DNA of 64,000 nucleotides from Photobacterium proteolyticum (GTDB lineage Bacteria > Pseudomonadota > Gammaproteobacteria > Enterobacterales > Vibrionaceae), in assembly GCF_001939735.1 (NCBI RefSeq), contig NZ_MJIL01000099.1, positions 124,628-188,627 of the forward strand, read 5' to 3'. Positions 52,272 through 62,296 of this stretch are shown here, in pieces. Numbering within the stretch: the stretch's first letter is position 1; each line of letters begins with the position of its first letter. The notes under the pieces are model-generated. The model was not told the origin of the DNA. It saw only the letters and a list, made by a program, of their open reading frames with translations, and ran no database searches. The translations under genes and the position numbers were made by a program.

Positions 52272-55200
52272 GTGACTATAACGACTAAGAAATTTAAATA
52301 CTCAGCACTTGCGAAAATAATCATACCGCTATGCTCTGCCGCGCTTATTGTAGGCTGTAATGACGATGACTCTGCAACGGCTACTACTCCAAATACCTCT
52401 AATCCAGCACCTTCTACACAGGAGCCGTTGATCACTCTCCCGGCTGATGCACCTAAGCCATCAGCAGAACAAATTGCAATAAGCTACGTTGTCGATACGA
52501 CGACAGAAGCCAGTGTCAAAAGTAATGTTTCCATCTACAGCAAATGGACACTTAAATGCGGCACTAAGGATCCAATCCCGGCAACAAGTTCAGATAAGTT
52601 TGGCCCAATGTGGCTGGTCAATAAAGACGTACTCGCTTCTTGTAATGAGCTTCTTGTACAGGATGAACATGAGACGGCTAAAGCCAGCGTTCCTGTTACC
52701 GAGGCCTCGCTAGGTAAAGAGTTTACTGTTGTGAACATAGGTATAGATACCGCAATTGTTGTTGAAGGCTCTCGCCAGGATGGCTTGCTGGCAGCGAAGG
52801 GGCTTCCTCAAGCGGGTACTGATGTTATATTGCCAATCGTGAGCAACCCAGGCGATTTGCCAACACCTCCTGCAGGTAAAATCGCACTCCAGCTGTACGA
52901 TCCAATGGGTGATAACGCCCCATACGACACTATGAACCTGCACCTTTGGGGAACAGACGCCAATCCTGATGGCGGATGCTCGGGTCTTAGTGATTCAGAA
53001 AGAAATACCGACTGGGGAGACGTAAGTGTAACACCTGCCGACAGTGACAAATATGGGCCTATCTGGCACCTCTCGGTGCCTGACACCACGGCAGGATGCT
53101 TCAAAGTCATTTTCCGCAATGCAAATAAAGATAAGCTCATCAGCTCTGATATCAAAATTGACATCGCTCAAATGGGTGATAACCGTACGCTGACATTTGT
53201 TCCTGGTAGTGCAACTCCGTACGACTCTCGAGAAGACGCCTTTACAAAAGCCGGACCATCATCAAAAATCTCTGCCGATACACTGGGTGCAATCATGCTG
53301 GATGACAGTACGATGGTATGGAAAAGCGGCGGAAAAGCCGACATGGTTCAAATCATGTTCAGCCATGACGGTAAATTCAAGGTTGAAGAGAAAACCATTG
53401 ATGGTGAAACAAGAAGTGTTGCAAGTGGTGCTTCTATTGTTATGAAGTCCACCTCGCTGACTGCAGAGCAAAAAGCCAAATACCCTCACCTTGCCGACTA
53501 CCCTGCCTTTGCATTACCAACACTTCCGGAAGGTATTGAGCTGTCATCTCTGGTGAAAGGTAGCCTGATTGCTATCGGTTCAACAAATGATGGTGAGCTA
53601 CGTGCATCCACTGGGGTGCAATATGCGGGTGCGTTAGATGCATTGTTTGCCCAGGAAGCCACCGAACTTCAGTATGGTCCGATCTATAATGATGGCCAAG
53701 TTACATTCCGCCTATGGGCACCCACTGCCACTGAAGTTAAGCTAGCTGTCTACAACAGCGACAAAGAACAAATTCAACGCGTTGCTATGGTTGAAGATAG
53801 AGAGTCAGGAAGCTGGAGTGTCACTCTTAATAGTGAAGTGGTTGATGGGAAGTTTTATCGCTATGCGATGAAAGTCTTCCAGCCTCGCGACCAGGAAAGC
53901 GTTGATTATGAAGTCACCGATCCGTATTCGGTCAGCCTTTCAACCAACTCAATTTATAGCCAGGCAATTGACCTGGACTCGGATGAACTCAAACCTAGCG
54001 GCTGGGATAGCCTGGAGGCACCGCACTCACAGAAAGACAGCGACCTTTCTGACATGGTGATCTATGAGTCACACGTCCGCGATTTCTCTGCCCGTGATGC
54101 CAGCACACAAAACAAAGGTAAATACCTGGCCTTTACCGAACAAGGCACAGTGCCAGTTGATCACCTCAAGCAACTGAGTGAAGCAGGTATGACTCACCTG
54201 CATTTGATGCCGGTATTCGATATTGCAACCATCAATGAAGATCCAAGTAAAGTTGCCGATATCGACGAGGACTTCAGCAAACTCTGTGAGGTAAACCCGG
54301 CAGTCAGAGACTCTGAATTCTCAAGCTATTGTACAGGTAGCGGCAGCATTGCAGACGCTTTTGCTGAGCTTGCCGCAGAAGACAGTAAGGATAATGCTAA
54401 GGTAGAAGCCCTCAATGAATTTGTACGCAGCGTCGATAGCTTCAACTGGGGCTATGACCCATTCCACTACACCGTTCCTGAAGGCTCTTACGCCAGCAAT
54501 GCCGAAGGTACCGCCCGTATTCTAGAATTCCGTAAGATGGTTCAATCTGTCAAGCAAGACATCGGCATGAATGTGGTGGTGGATGTTGTCTATAACCACA
54601 CCAATGCATCCGGACTGAACGATAAATCGGTACTCGATAAGGTAGTTCCTCTGTACTACCAACGTTTGGTACCAGATACAGGTAACGTTGAAAAGTCAAC
54701 ATGTTGTGATAACACGGCACCTGAGCATGCCATGTTTGCCAAGCTTATCGACGACTCGGTACAAACCTGGGTAAAAGCCTATAAGATCGATGCCTTCCGT
54801 TGGGATCTGATGGGTCATCACCCTCTTGCCCAAATGCAAGGAACACTTGAAGCTGCACGTAAGATCAACGACGAGGTGTACTTCTACGGTGAAGGCTGGA
54901 ACTTTGGTGAAGTTGAAAATGACAAACGCTTCGTACAAGCAACCCAGAAACACTTAGGCGGTACAGGTATCGGCTCGTTTTCTGACCGGCTACGTGATGC
55001 TGTCCGCGGCGGAAGCCCATTCGATGGCGGCGAAGGAATTCGTAAAACCCCTGGCTTTGCGACGGGTGCTTATGTACAGCCTAATGAACTTGTCGATATC
55101 AAGGCAGACACAAATGAAGATGGTGTTTCTGATGAACTGGCACGTGCGCTTCATCAGACAGACCTGACCCGACTGGGCATGGCGGGTAACCTTAAAGATT

Positions 55201-56696
55201 TTGAATTCATTGACTATGAAGGCACTGCTCTGAAAGGGTCTACCCTGGACTACAATGGCCAGGCAGCAGGCTATGCCGAACAGCCATGGGAAGTTCAGAA
55301 CTATGTTTCCAAGCATGATAACCAGACGCTTTGGGACATCAACATGTACAAGATCTCTCACGATACCTCGCTAGAAGATCGTGTTCGCATGCAGGCAATT
55401 GGCATGTCAACAGTACTGCTGGGTCAAGCTATGCCATTTAACCACATGGGCGGTGAGCTGCTACGTTCTAAATCCATGCAGCGAGACTCGTACGATTATG
55501 GTGACTGGTATAACCGTGTTGACTTTACCCTGAATGACAACAACTGGAACAAGGGCCTTCCTGCGAAAGATAAGGATGAGGCCAACTACACTGTTATCGA
55601 AAGTGTGCTGACAGCAGATGCACAACCATCAGCAACAAACCTTGAGCAGATGTTTGAGTTCTACAAAGAGCTACTGCGCCTGCGTAAAGCATCACCTTTG
55701 ATGACGCTACCTGGCGCTGATGAGATCATGAAGCGCGTTGACTTCCGTAATACCGGCAAAGGTCAAACGCCAGGTATGATTGTGATGTCCATTGATAATG
55801 GTTCAACGCAAACCACAGATCTCGACAGCTCTCTTGATTCTATTGTTATCGTGATTAATGCAACACCAACTGAGCAAACAACAGGCAGCTTCCTTGATAA
55901 CAATAACGAAGCCATCGCCCTTGCAGGTTTCGAGCTGAGTTCAACTCATAACCAAGCGAACTCTATTGCCGGCGATGCCAGCTTCGCCAATGGCAAGTTC
56001 ACGGTTCCTGCATGGTCAAGTGCCGTCTTTGTTCAGCCTCGTGGTAACGAACGCAGTTTAGGTCTGCCAGTATCGCAAAAAGCAGACATTCCTCCATTTG
56101 AAGCGACTAAGAAAGTCTATATCGCAGGTAGTTTCAATGGCTGGAATAAAACGGGCACGGAAGCAGCTTATGCGGGCAAAGGGCTTTATAGCGCCACTGT
56201 CGGTTTGAGCACTACTGCAGAATACAAGATGACTACGGTTAAAGGTGATGATGTATCTTGGTATGGCTGTAACGGCGACGACAATTGCTCAGTTTCCACA
56301 TTAGGCATGTACAAGCTATCTCTTGATGCAACCAACCCTGAACAACCTGTTGTTCTTGACGCTGAACTTCAAGACGACTACACAGGTGTTTCATGGTACA
56401 TCCCTGGAGATATTGCAGGGGGCTGGGATCATAAAGACGGCCGTAAGATGACGTCAGTTGACGCTGAAAAATTCAGTTTCACAACACCAGAGTTGGAAGC
56501 CGGCAAGATGCAAGGCTTCAAGTTTACCGGTGGAGACTGGGGCAAATTTGAACATGCAGCCAATGATGTCATAGCAGCAGAAGGAAGCCTTGCATTCTCT
56601 GGCTCAAACAATATCGAGTTTACTCCAGCTGAAGCTGGTATCTACCTGGTAAGCTTTAATATTCTGACCAAAGAAGTTGATATCCAAAAACAATAA
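52272..56696 (+). CDS. pulA: Pullulanase-type alpha-1,6-glucosidase lipoprotein
   Basis: A 1474-residue cell-surface or periplasmic lipoprotein: signal peptide with lipobox LIVGC (Cys29), N-terminal carbohydrate-binding modules (CBM41 type, two similar copies between 65 and 320, e.g. LHLWGTDANPDGGC), a CBM48-like module (VTFRLWAPTATEVKLAVYN), and a GH13 catalytic domain with nucleophile Asp845 (FRWDLMG), acid Glu874 (FYGEGWNFG) and Asp1016 (SKHDNQTLWD). The C-terminal about 200 residues carry further starch-binding-like units (VYIAGSFNGWN). It is longer than Klebsiella PulA (about 1090). Start is GTG 52272; upstream MalT boxes. Confidence 0.93.
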   Translation: MTITTKKFKYSALAKIIIPLCSAALIVGCNDDDSATATTPNTSNPAPSTQEPLITLPADAPKPSAEQIAISYVVDTTTEASVKSNVSIYSKWTLKCGTKDPIPATSSDKFGPMWLVNKDVLASCNELLVQDEHETAKASVPVTEASLGKEFTVVNIGIDTAIVVEGSRQDGLLAAKGLPQAGTDVILPIVSNPGDLPTPPAGKIALQLYDPMGDNAPYDTMNLHLWGTDANPDGGCSGLSDSERNTDWGDVSVTPADSDKYGPIWHLSVPDTTAGCFKVIFRNANKDKLISSDIKIDIAQMGDNRTLTFVPGSATPYDSREDAFTKAGPSSKISADTLGAIMLDDSTMVWKSGGKADMVQIMFSHDGKFKVEEKTIDGETRSVASGASIVMKSTSLTAEQKAKYPHLADYPAFALPTLPEGIELSSLVKGSLIAIGSTNDGELRASTGVQYAGALDALFAQEATELQYGPIYNDGQVTFRLWAPTATEVKLAVYNSDKEQIQRVAMVEDRESGSWSVTLNSEVVDGKFYRYAMKVFQPRDQESVDYEVTDPYSVSLSTNSIYSQAIDLDSDELKPSGWDSLEAPHSQKDSDLSDMVIYESHVRDFSARDASTQNKGKYLAFTEQGTVPVDHLKQLSEAGMTHLHLMPVFDIATINEDPSKVADIDEDFSKLCEVNPAVRDSEFSSYCTGSGSIADAFAELAAEDSKDNAKVEALNEFVRSVDSFNWGYDPFHYTVPEGSYASNAEGTARILEFRKMVQSVKQDIGMNVVVDVVYNHTNASGLNDKSVLDKVVPLYYQRLVPDTGNVEKSTCCDNTAPEHAMFAKLIDDSVQTWVKAYKIDAFRWDLMGHHPLAQMQGTLEAARKINDEVYFYGEGWNFGEVENDKRFVQATQKHLGGTGIGSFSDRLRDAVRGGSPFDGGEGIRKTPGFATGAYVQPNELVDIKADTNEDGVSDELARALHQTDLTRLGMAGNLKDFEFIDYEGTALKGSTLDYNGQAAGYAEQPWEVQNYVSKHDNQTLWDINMYKISHDTSLEDRVRMQAIGMSTVLLGQAMPFNHMGGELLRSKSMQRDSYDYGDWYNRVDFTLNDNNWNKGLPAKDKDEANYTVIESVLTADAQPSATNLEQMFEFYKELLRLRKASPLMTLPGADEIMKRVDFRNTGKGQTPGMIVMSIDNGSTQTTDLDSSLDSIVIVINATPTEQTTGSFLDNNNEAIALAGFELSSTHNQANSIAGDASFANGKFTVPAWSSAVFVQPRGNERSLGLPVSQKADIPPFEATKKVYIAGSFNGWNKTGTEAAYAGKGLYSATVGLSTTAEYKMTTVKGDDVSWYGCNGDDNCSVSTLGMYKLSLDATNPEQPVVLDAELQDDYTGVSWYIPGDIAGGWDHKDGRKMTSVDAEKFSFTTPELEAGKMQGFKFTGGDWGKFEHAANDVIAAEGSLAFSGSNNIEFTPAEAGIYLVSFNILTKEVDIQKQ

Positions 56697-56720
56697 TCGT
56701 TGATTTGTAAATCACTGCCT

Positions 56721-56755
56721 AAAGCGCCAGTTAATTTTAACTGGCGCTTTTTTTT
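56721..56755. terminator. Terminator after pullulanase
   Basis: The perfect 14-bp stem AAAGCGCCAGTTAA / TTAACTGGCGCTTT with a 2-base spacer is followed by Ts to about 56755. It also faces the convergent RES gene. Confidence 0.92.
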
Positions 56756-56787
56756 GCTAATCACTTGATGTTGCTTGGGTTTAGAAC

Positions 56788-57468
56788 TCAAACTAAATTA
56801 ATTTCCAGCACAGAATTCACCGATACTCCATTCCACTTATAGGTGTAGTGTTTAGTCTGGCAGACTTTAGTGACTAAGCTCGGTTTAAAGAGCGCATAGC
56901 AATCATACCCCTGATGGCGAACTGACTGATAAACGATCCCGTCGCCTTTCAGCGCCTTGATTTCAGTAGCCAGCATTTGCGAGTGGGAATAGTTTGTCGG
57001 ATGGTAAATGTTTTGGTCGAGGTATTGCTGCTCTGTAAGATCAACCAATGCTGCATTAAACCTGGCATCGATACAACGCATCTGAATATCCTGTGCAGGT
57101 TCCTGAGTGTACCCCATCACCCGCTCCATATGATGAACAGTTTCTTTTATGGCGGTATTCACATCCGGTGCTGCATAGTAAGCCCCGTAGTCGGCGGTGT
57201 TAAATCGCGCTCCATCCGGGCTGACATGAGTAAAAGCAGCCATCACATAACTGCAATGCGGGATCCCCACTAAGCGTTCTTCAAGTGGGATTTGTGAAAA
57301 ATTACCGACCTCTTCCGAAAGGCGAGGATTAGTTATGGCCTCGACAGCAAATATCGCCTCAAGCTGTTCAGGCTCAGCCACATCTTCATACAAATTAATG
57401 GGCGGATATTTCGATGGGATCAGACGATAACAATGCTGATCACTGAAGGATTTCACTGGATGGCTCAT
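56788..57468 (-). CDS. RES-domain toxin
   Basis: A 226-residue RES-family protein, toxin of a RES-Xre module; known members act on NAD+ or ADP-ribosylate targets. Visible elements: CYRLIPSKYPPINLYE with the R of the RES name, GARFNTADYGAYYAAPDVNTAIKET (Arg, Tyr and Glu of the ARTase-like core), and a conserved C-terminal half. The ATG follows the antitoxin TAG at once (TAGATG), giving tight coupling with the antitoxin made first. Confidence 0.88.
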   Translation of the reverse strand: MSHPVKSFSDQHCYRLIPSKYPPINLYEDVAEPEQLEAIFAVEAITNPRLSEEVGNFSQIPLEERLVGIPHCSYVMAAFTHVSPDGARFNTADYGAYYAAPDVNTAIKETVHHMERVMGYTQEPAQDIQMRCIDARFNAALVDLTEQQYLDQNIYHPTNYSHSQMLATEIKALKGDGIVYQSVRHQGYDCYALFKPSLVTKVCQTKHYTYKWNGVSVNSVLEINLV

Positions 57469-57873
57469 CTACGACTTTCCACCTCGCCAGGCATTCAGAC
57501 GAGATGCTACCTGATATAAGTCAACCACTTTGCCCTGAACCATGATATCCATTGCCGAGCGACCAGCAAAAAACGGATGAGAGTTGGGCTTCTGAACCCA
57601 TTGGTACACACTCTCTTCAGCGGTAAACATGATCCGAAGACATTTGTGAATATTGAGTATATAACTCATCCGCTCCAGCAGATCCTTCGACACCTTAGCT
57701 GACTCTGGATGACTACGATACTTGTTCAACGTAGAGCGACTCGCCAGGCCAAGAATGGCCATCTGCTGTGCCTGGGTACAAGCCCACTTATCAAGAATAT
57801 TAAAAATAACCGGTAGCACCATGTTACCCGCCTCTGGCATTGACTGCCCTTGTACCGCATGGGATGCGTTCAT
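57469..57873 (-). CDS. Xre/MbcA/ParS-type antitoxin of the RES module
   Basis: About 134 residues from ATG 57873 (AGAGG 6 bp upstream; GTG 57879 also possible). The N-terminal half has an Xre-like HTH (QQMAILGLASRSTLNKYR); the C-terminal half is the MbcA/ParS toxin-binding domain (HKCLRIMFTAEESVYQWVQKPNSHPFFAGRSAMDIM). It binds and neutralises the RES toxin and represses the operon in known systems. Confidence 0.88.
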   Translation of the reverse strand: MNASHAVQGQSMPEAGNMVLPVIFNILDKWACTQAQQMAILGLASRSTLNKYRSHPESAKVSKDLLERMSYILNIHKCLRIMFTAEESVYQWVQKPNSHPFFAGRSAMDIMVQGKVVDLYQVASRLNAWRGGKS

Positions 57874-58132
57874 AAGCACCTCTCACTAAAGTCGTTTGTT
57901 TATTTATATACAATTATAGATGAAATGTACATAAATGGAGGAAGCCGCACTTGTTTTAAATGCAACTAGCCCGATGCTCTTAAGCGGCCGTTAGTTATAA
58001 AGATGTGATCATTTCCACAATAGAGTAATTACTCATGTCGAATAGCTCTCCTTGGTTTACCCTTAATTATGAATATGACGCTATTGCGCAGTTTTTTAGG
58101 AAGTAACTCTTACAGCAATTTGGAGAGCTACA

Positions 58133-59908
58133 ATGAAAATGCTAGATCTACCCAAAAACTTCTTTATAAAAAAGCAAACAACGAAACACCGTTCATCGAC
58201 TAACACACAGAGCGTGTTACTCAACCCAAAAACTGAAAATTACGAATACCTCGATGAATACTCACAAACACTGTTAAAGAAAACCATCGAATTTTTTGAA
58301 CAACGAGGAAAAGCAAAACTAAAAGAAGATGATCATGAACGTCTTTGGTACGCAGATTTTCTAGCGTTTGTGAAAAAAGAACAGCTATTTGCAACTCTCC
58401 TTACTCCCAGTTCCTTTGGCGATGAAAATACCCGGTGGGATACATTTCGCAACTGCGCACTCAATGAAGTACTAGGCTTTTATGGGTTGGCGCACTGGTA
58501 TACCTGGCAAGTCAGTATCCTGGGCCTGGGGCCAATCTGGATCAGTGATAACGAGCACGTAAAAAAGAAAGCAGTTCAACTGTTACAGGATGGTGGCATA
58601 TTTGCTTTTGGATTATCGGAAAAGGAACATGGTGCCGATATCTACGCCAGTGATATGGTTTTAACACCGCAAGAAGATGGTAGCTACCGAGCAAACGGCG
58701 GCAAATACTACATTGGTAACGGTAATAAGGCAGCACTGGTCTCTACCTTCGGCAAACTCGCTGATACCGACGAGTACGTCTTTTTCGTCGTGGACTCGCA
58801 ACACGATAATTACCAGCTAGTTCAAAATGTTGTTAACTCACAAAACTATGTCGCCGAATACCACCTAAATGATTACCCCATCCGGGAAGAAGACATACTG
58901 GCCAAAGGTCGTGATGCCTGGGATATGGCTTTAAATACAGTCAACATCGGCAAATTCAACCTTGGCTGGGCATCAATCGGCATCTGCACCCACTCCTTCT
59001 ATGAAGCTATTAACCATGCCTCGCACCGACGTCTTTTTGATCACTATGTCACTGATTTTGTCCATATCAAACTGCTGTTCACCGAAGCCTATGCCCGCCT
59101 TACGGCGATGAAAATGTTTGCCCAGCGCGCAATTGATTATATGCGAATTGCTGGCCCTGATGATCGTCGCTACCTCCTGTTTACGCCAATGGTAAAAATG
59201 AAAGTCACCACCCAGGGTGAGGAAGTGATGAACTTGCTGTGGGATGTTATTGCCGCAAAAGGCTTTGAAAAGAACATGTACTTCGAGATGGCGGTAAGGG
59301 ATATTCGCGCTCTACCGAAGCTTGAAGGTACCGTGCATGTCAATATGGCCTTAATATTGAAGTTTATGGGTAATTATTTCTTTAAACCCGGAAAGTTCTC
59401 AGACGCGCCTAAGATGAAGCTGGCAACCAATGATGACTTTCTGTTTAATCAGGGTGCCACCAAGGGGCTTGGCAAAACACGTTTTCATGATTATCGAGAA
59501 GTGTATGGTGAATTTGACTCCCCCAATGTGAAGATATTCAAAAAGCAAATTCGCCTGTTGAAGATCCTGCTGCTGCTGGGTAAGCCGAATAAAGAGCAGA
59601 CAAAAGATTTCGACTTCCTGTTAAATCTCGGCGAATTATTTACATTGGTGGTCTATGGACAACTCATCCTGGAAGAAGCCAAACTAACCAACCTTGATGA
59701 TGACATTATCGAGCAAATCTTTGATGTCATGATCCGGGATTTTTCCAAATTTGCTCTACAGTTGAGTGCCAAGTCGAGTGCAACTCTGATCCAACAAAAG
59801 ATTTGTGAGCGAATGATAAAACGTCCACATGTGGACAATGTCCGTTACCAACGAATGTGGGACAACTACGTGAATGTCACTAAAGATCAATACGAGATGA
59901 ACCCATAA
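58133..59908 (+). CDS. Acyl-CoA dehydrogenase family protein
   Basis: A 591-residue flavoprotein of the acyl-CoA dehydrogenase superfamily. FAFGLSEKEHGADIYASD is the FAD-binding/active-site loop equivalent of the LTEPxxGSD motif; GGKYYIGNGNKA and the helical C-terminal domain fit. At 591 residues it is longer than canonical enzymes (about 380), with an N-terminal extension and a long C-terminal helical part, like the FadE-like paralogues of marine gamma-proteobacteria. TTGGAGAG precedes ATG 58133. Stand-alone gene; substrate unknown. Confidence 0.85.
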   Translation: MKMLDLPKNFFIKKQTTKHRSSTNTQSVLLNPKTENYEYLDEYSQTLLKKTIEFFEQRGKAKLKEDDHERLWYADFLAFVKKEQLFATLLTPSSFGDENTRWDTFRNCALNEVLGFYGLAHWYTWQVSILGLGPIWISDNEHVKKKAVQLLQDGGIFAFGLSEKEHGADIYASDMVLTPQEDGSYRANGGKYYIGNGNKAALVSTFGKLADTDEYVFFVVDSQHDNYQLVQNVVNSQNYVAEYHLNDYPIREEDILAKGRDAWDMALNTVNIGKFNLGWASIGICTHSFYEAINHASHRRLFDHYVTDFVHIKLLFTEAYARLTAMKMFAQRAIDYMRIAGPDDRRYLLFTPMVKMKVTTQGEEVMNLLWDVIAAKGFEKNMYFEMAVRDIRALPKLEGTVHVNMALILKFMGNYFFKPGKFSDAPKMKLATNDDFLFNQGATKGLGKTRFHDYREVYGEFDSPNVKIFKKQIRLLKILLLLGKPNKEQTKDFDFLLNLGELFTLVVYGQLILEEAKLTNLDDDIIEQIFDVMIRDFSKFALQLSAKSSATLIQQKICERMIKRPHVDNVRYQRMWDNYVNVTKDQYEMNP

Positions 59909-59940
59909 CACAGGATTAAAGAAGTGCGGAAACGCTGACA

Positions 59941-59971
59941 AAAAAGAGCCTGCCGATATATGGCAGGCTCT
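59941..59971. terminator. Bidirectional terminator between the dehydrogenase and pepT
   Basis: The stem AGAGCCTGCC/GGCAGGCTCT with a 7-base loop is flanked by six or more As on the left, giving a T-run for leftward transcripts (pepT). Confidence 0.88.
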
Positions 59972-60010
59972 CGTCAGTTACCCTACTCGCCTAGTCTGAG
60001 CTAGTGCAAG

Positions 60011-61240
60011 TTATTGATAGCGAGCTGCAGTCTTTTCAGCCACTTTAACAATCACTTTTACTGCCTGTTCCATACCTTCAACAGTAATAAACTCGTGAAT
60101 GCCGTGGAAGTTATAACCGCCAGTAAAGATATTTGGACATGGCAGATCCATGAATGACAAACGTGCACCGTCTGTACCGCCACGGATTGGCTTGATCAAT
60201 GGCTGTACATCACACTCGATCATCGCATCTTTGGCAAGCTCGATAACGTGCGGATGAGGCTCAACCATTTCACGCATGTTGCGGTAGCTGTCAGTGATCT
60301 TCAGCTCAACACGACCTTTCTTCAGCTTGCTATTCAGCTCGTCGACTTTCTCCTGCATGAAAACCTTACGGCGCTCAAGACCTTCACCATCAAAATCACG
60401 AAGAATGTAGTTCAACTCTGTTTTAGCTACACCACCTTCCATAGCAACCAAATGATAGAAGCCCTCGTAGCCTTCAGTGCACTCAGGCGTTTCTTCGGTA
60501 GGCATCATAAGCTGGAACTGAGCAGCGATGTTCATGGCATTGATCATCTTATCTTTCGCTGTGCCTGGGTGTACGTTGACCCCATGGCAAATAACATCAG
60601 CGGATGATGCATTGAAGTTCTCAAACTCAAGCTCGCCAACCGGGCCACCATCAATGGTGTACGCCCATTTAGCACCAAACTTCTCTACATTGAACAGGTT
60701 GGCGCCACGACCAATCTCTTCATCAGGTGTGAACCCAATACAGATTTCACCGTGTTTGATTTCTGGATGTGCTTTAAGGTAGGCAACGGCGGTAATGATT
60801 TCAGCGATACCGGCCTTGTTATCAGCACCCAATAACGTTGTACCGTCAGTGGTAATAATATTGTGACCGTGTAACTTGTTCAGATCCGGATACTGAATTG
60901 GTGAGAGCACCTCATCGCCAATACCCAAGGCAATATCACCGCCCTGATAGTTTTCAACGATCTGAGGTTTTACATCTTTACCGGATGCATCCGGCGCGGT
61001 GTCCATGTGTGCAATAAAGCCAATAGCCGGCACGTCATGTTCAACGTTTGCTGGCAAACGAGCTGTCAGGTAACCATTTTCGTCCAACTCAACGTCGGAC
61101 AGCTCGAGTTCAATAAGTTCTTTTTTAATCTGTTCTGCTAGCACTCGCTGCCCTTCAGTACTCGGGCAGTGGTCGACTGATGAGTTAGATTGAGTCTCAA
61201 AGCTCACGTAACGCAGAAATCTCTCAATTAATTTATCCAT
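60011..61240 (-). CDS. pepT: Peptidase T
   Basis: A 409-residue M20B tripeptidase, cytoplasmic zinc enzyme. Metal and catalytic residues are visible: His78 and Asp80 in IAHMDTAPD, Asp140 in LLGADNKAG, the PDEE pair near 172-175, and Asp in YTIDGGPVGE; the late GGYNFHGIHEF provides the final His. Length matches Salmonella PepT (about 409). In enteric bacteria pepT is FNR-activated; I see no clear FNR box here. Confidence 0.96.
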   Translation of the reverse strand: MDKLIERFLRYVSFETQSNSSVDHCPSTEGQRVLAEQIKKELIELELSDVELDENGYLTARLPANVEHDVPAIGFIAHMDTAPDASGKDVKPQIVENYQGGDIALGIGDEVLSPIQYPDLNKLHGHNIITTDGTTLLGADNKAGIAEIITAVAYLKAHPEIKHGEICIGFTPDEEIGRGANLFNVEKFGAKWAYTIDGGPVGELEFENFNASSADVICHGVNVHPGTAKDKMINAMNIAAQFQLMMPTEETPECTEGYEGFYHLVAMEGGVAKTELNYILRDFDGEGLERRKVFMQEKVDELNSKLKKGRVELKITDSYRNMREMVEPHPHVIELAKDAMIECDVQPLIKPIRGGTDGARLSFMDLPCPNIFTGGYNFHGIHEFITVEGMEQAVKVIVKVAEKTAARYQ

Positions 61241-61542
61241 GTCTCACTCATTCGTATTGGTAAGTTAGAAGTGCTGATCCTTAATAAGGCGCTATTCATA
61301 TACTGCTTGCCTCAAAAAGTACCGGGCAAGTATCAGGGAGCCGGCAGCAAAATGAATTGCGATGAATCAGTTTTTCAGTGAAATGTATAAATTTGTTCCA
61401 ATATTTGAGACTTAAACTACTTTATAGCTATTGAAATCGTGTCTATATCAATATGACTATAGGTTAATATCACTACCGCAAATGAGTTTCATAGACTTTA
61501 TTCACTTAGAGACAGTTAATTGGCATGCACAGGAAACAGCAT

Positions 61543-61579
61543 AAAAAAAATCAGGCTAATTTCATTAGCCTGATTTTTT
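61543..61579. terminator. Strong hairpin terminator upstream of pepT promoter region
   Basis: A perfect 16-bp stem AAAAAATCAGGCTAAT / ATTAGCCTGATTTTTT with a 3-base loop. It ends the leftward DUF2987 gene cluster and could also stop rightward transcripts. The remaining 61241-61542 is AT-rich without a gene and should contain the pepT promoter. Confidence 0.9.
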
Positions 61580-61630
61580 ATGTGTTTGCTATAAGGAAGA
61601 GCTACCTTGCGGGCCTAATTTTCTTACGAA

Positions 61631-62293
61631 TTAGCTTCCTTGCGGGATCCAGGGCGTTACCTTCACGGCGCGCTGAGGAAACTTAACTTCCTCACCTTCG
61701 GTAAGCTCAGCCAGCTTAATAACCGCCTTGTTATCCTTCACCGAAATTGTCTTACCGCCAGAAAGGCGAATAGGCTCACTGACATCATTCGCGAAATGAA
61801 CCACCACGCCGCCCACTTCCGGCATAAACCAGCTTGAGAACATCCCGCCTAGGTCAGATAACAGTTTATCCATCTGCGGAGCAAGGGTAGCAATTTCTGC
61901 CTGGTTAATACTTTGCCCATAGTCTTTGTTTGCAATAACCTGCATAGAAAGGTCGCAAGTGATGCCATCATCAATCACAAACGTCACATCCGGGTTAGCC
62001 TGACGCAGGTTAGAGTCGATGGGAACAACCAGTTCATTGTTCTCGGGGATCACCAACTCCTCGTAGTGTTTTTCTTTGCGCATCGAGCCCTTATGAACAG
62101 TACAAACATTACCGTCTTCCTGATTTAACAAGAAAAAGGCAATACGCACATCCTCATGGCCTTCTTTGACATTCTGTTTCAGCTTGCCGTAGAGCGAGCT
62201 ATAACGCATTTCTATATTTTGGGCAGAAGCGTCCTGAGCATAGACAGACGCTGTGGCAAACATGCCAGCTAAAAGCCAATGGGTTAACTTCAT
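61631..62293 (-). CDS. DUF2987 family periplasmic protein
   Basis: A 220-residue protein with a signal peptide (MKLTHWLLAGMFATASVYA). The mature part carries two cysteines (GNVCTVHKG and ITCDLSMQV) and a largely beta pattern. I recognise the DUF2987 signature of vibrios and Shewanella (EMRYSSLYGKLKQNVKEG). It lies 3 bp behind the Bax-like gene in a three-gene leftward cluster. Function unknown. Confidence 0.75.
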   Translation of the reverse strand: MKLTHWLLAGMFATASVYAQDASAQNIEMRYSSLYGKLKQNVKEGHEDVRIAFFLLNQEDGNVCTVHKGSMRKEKHYEELVIPENNELVVPIDSNLRQANPDVTFVIDDGITCDLSMQVIANKDYGQSINQAEIATLAPQMDKLLSDLGGMFSSWFMPEVGGVVVHFANDVSEPIRLSGGKTISVKDNKAVIKLAELTEGEEVKFPQRAVKVTPWIPQGS

Positions 62294-62296
62294 CCT

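Noticed and set aside
58035..58106. 23-codon ORF (MSNSSPWFTLNYEYDAIAQF start) upstream of the acyl-CoA dehydrogenase gene
   Set aside because: It has no clear ribosome site and no known family; it could be a leader peptide, but the evidence is too thin to list it as a gene.
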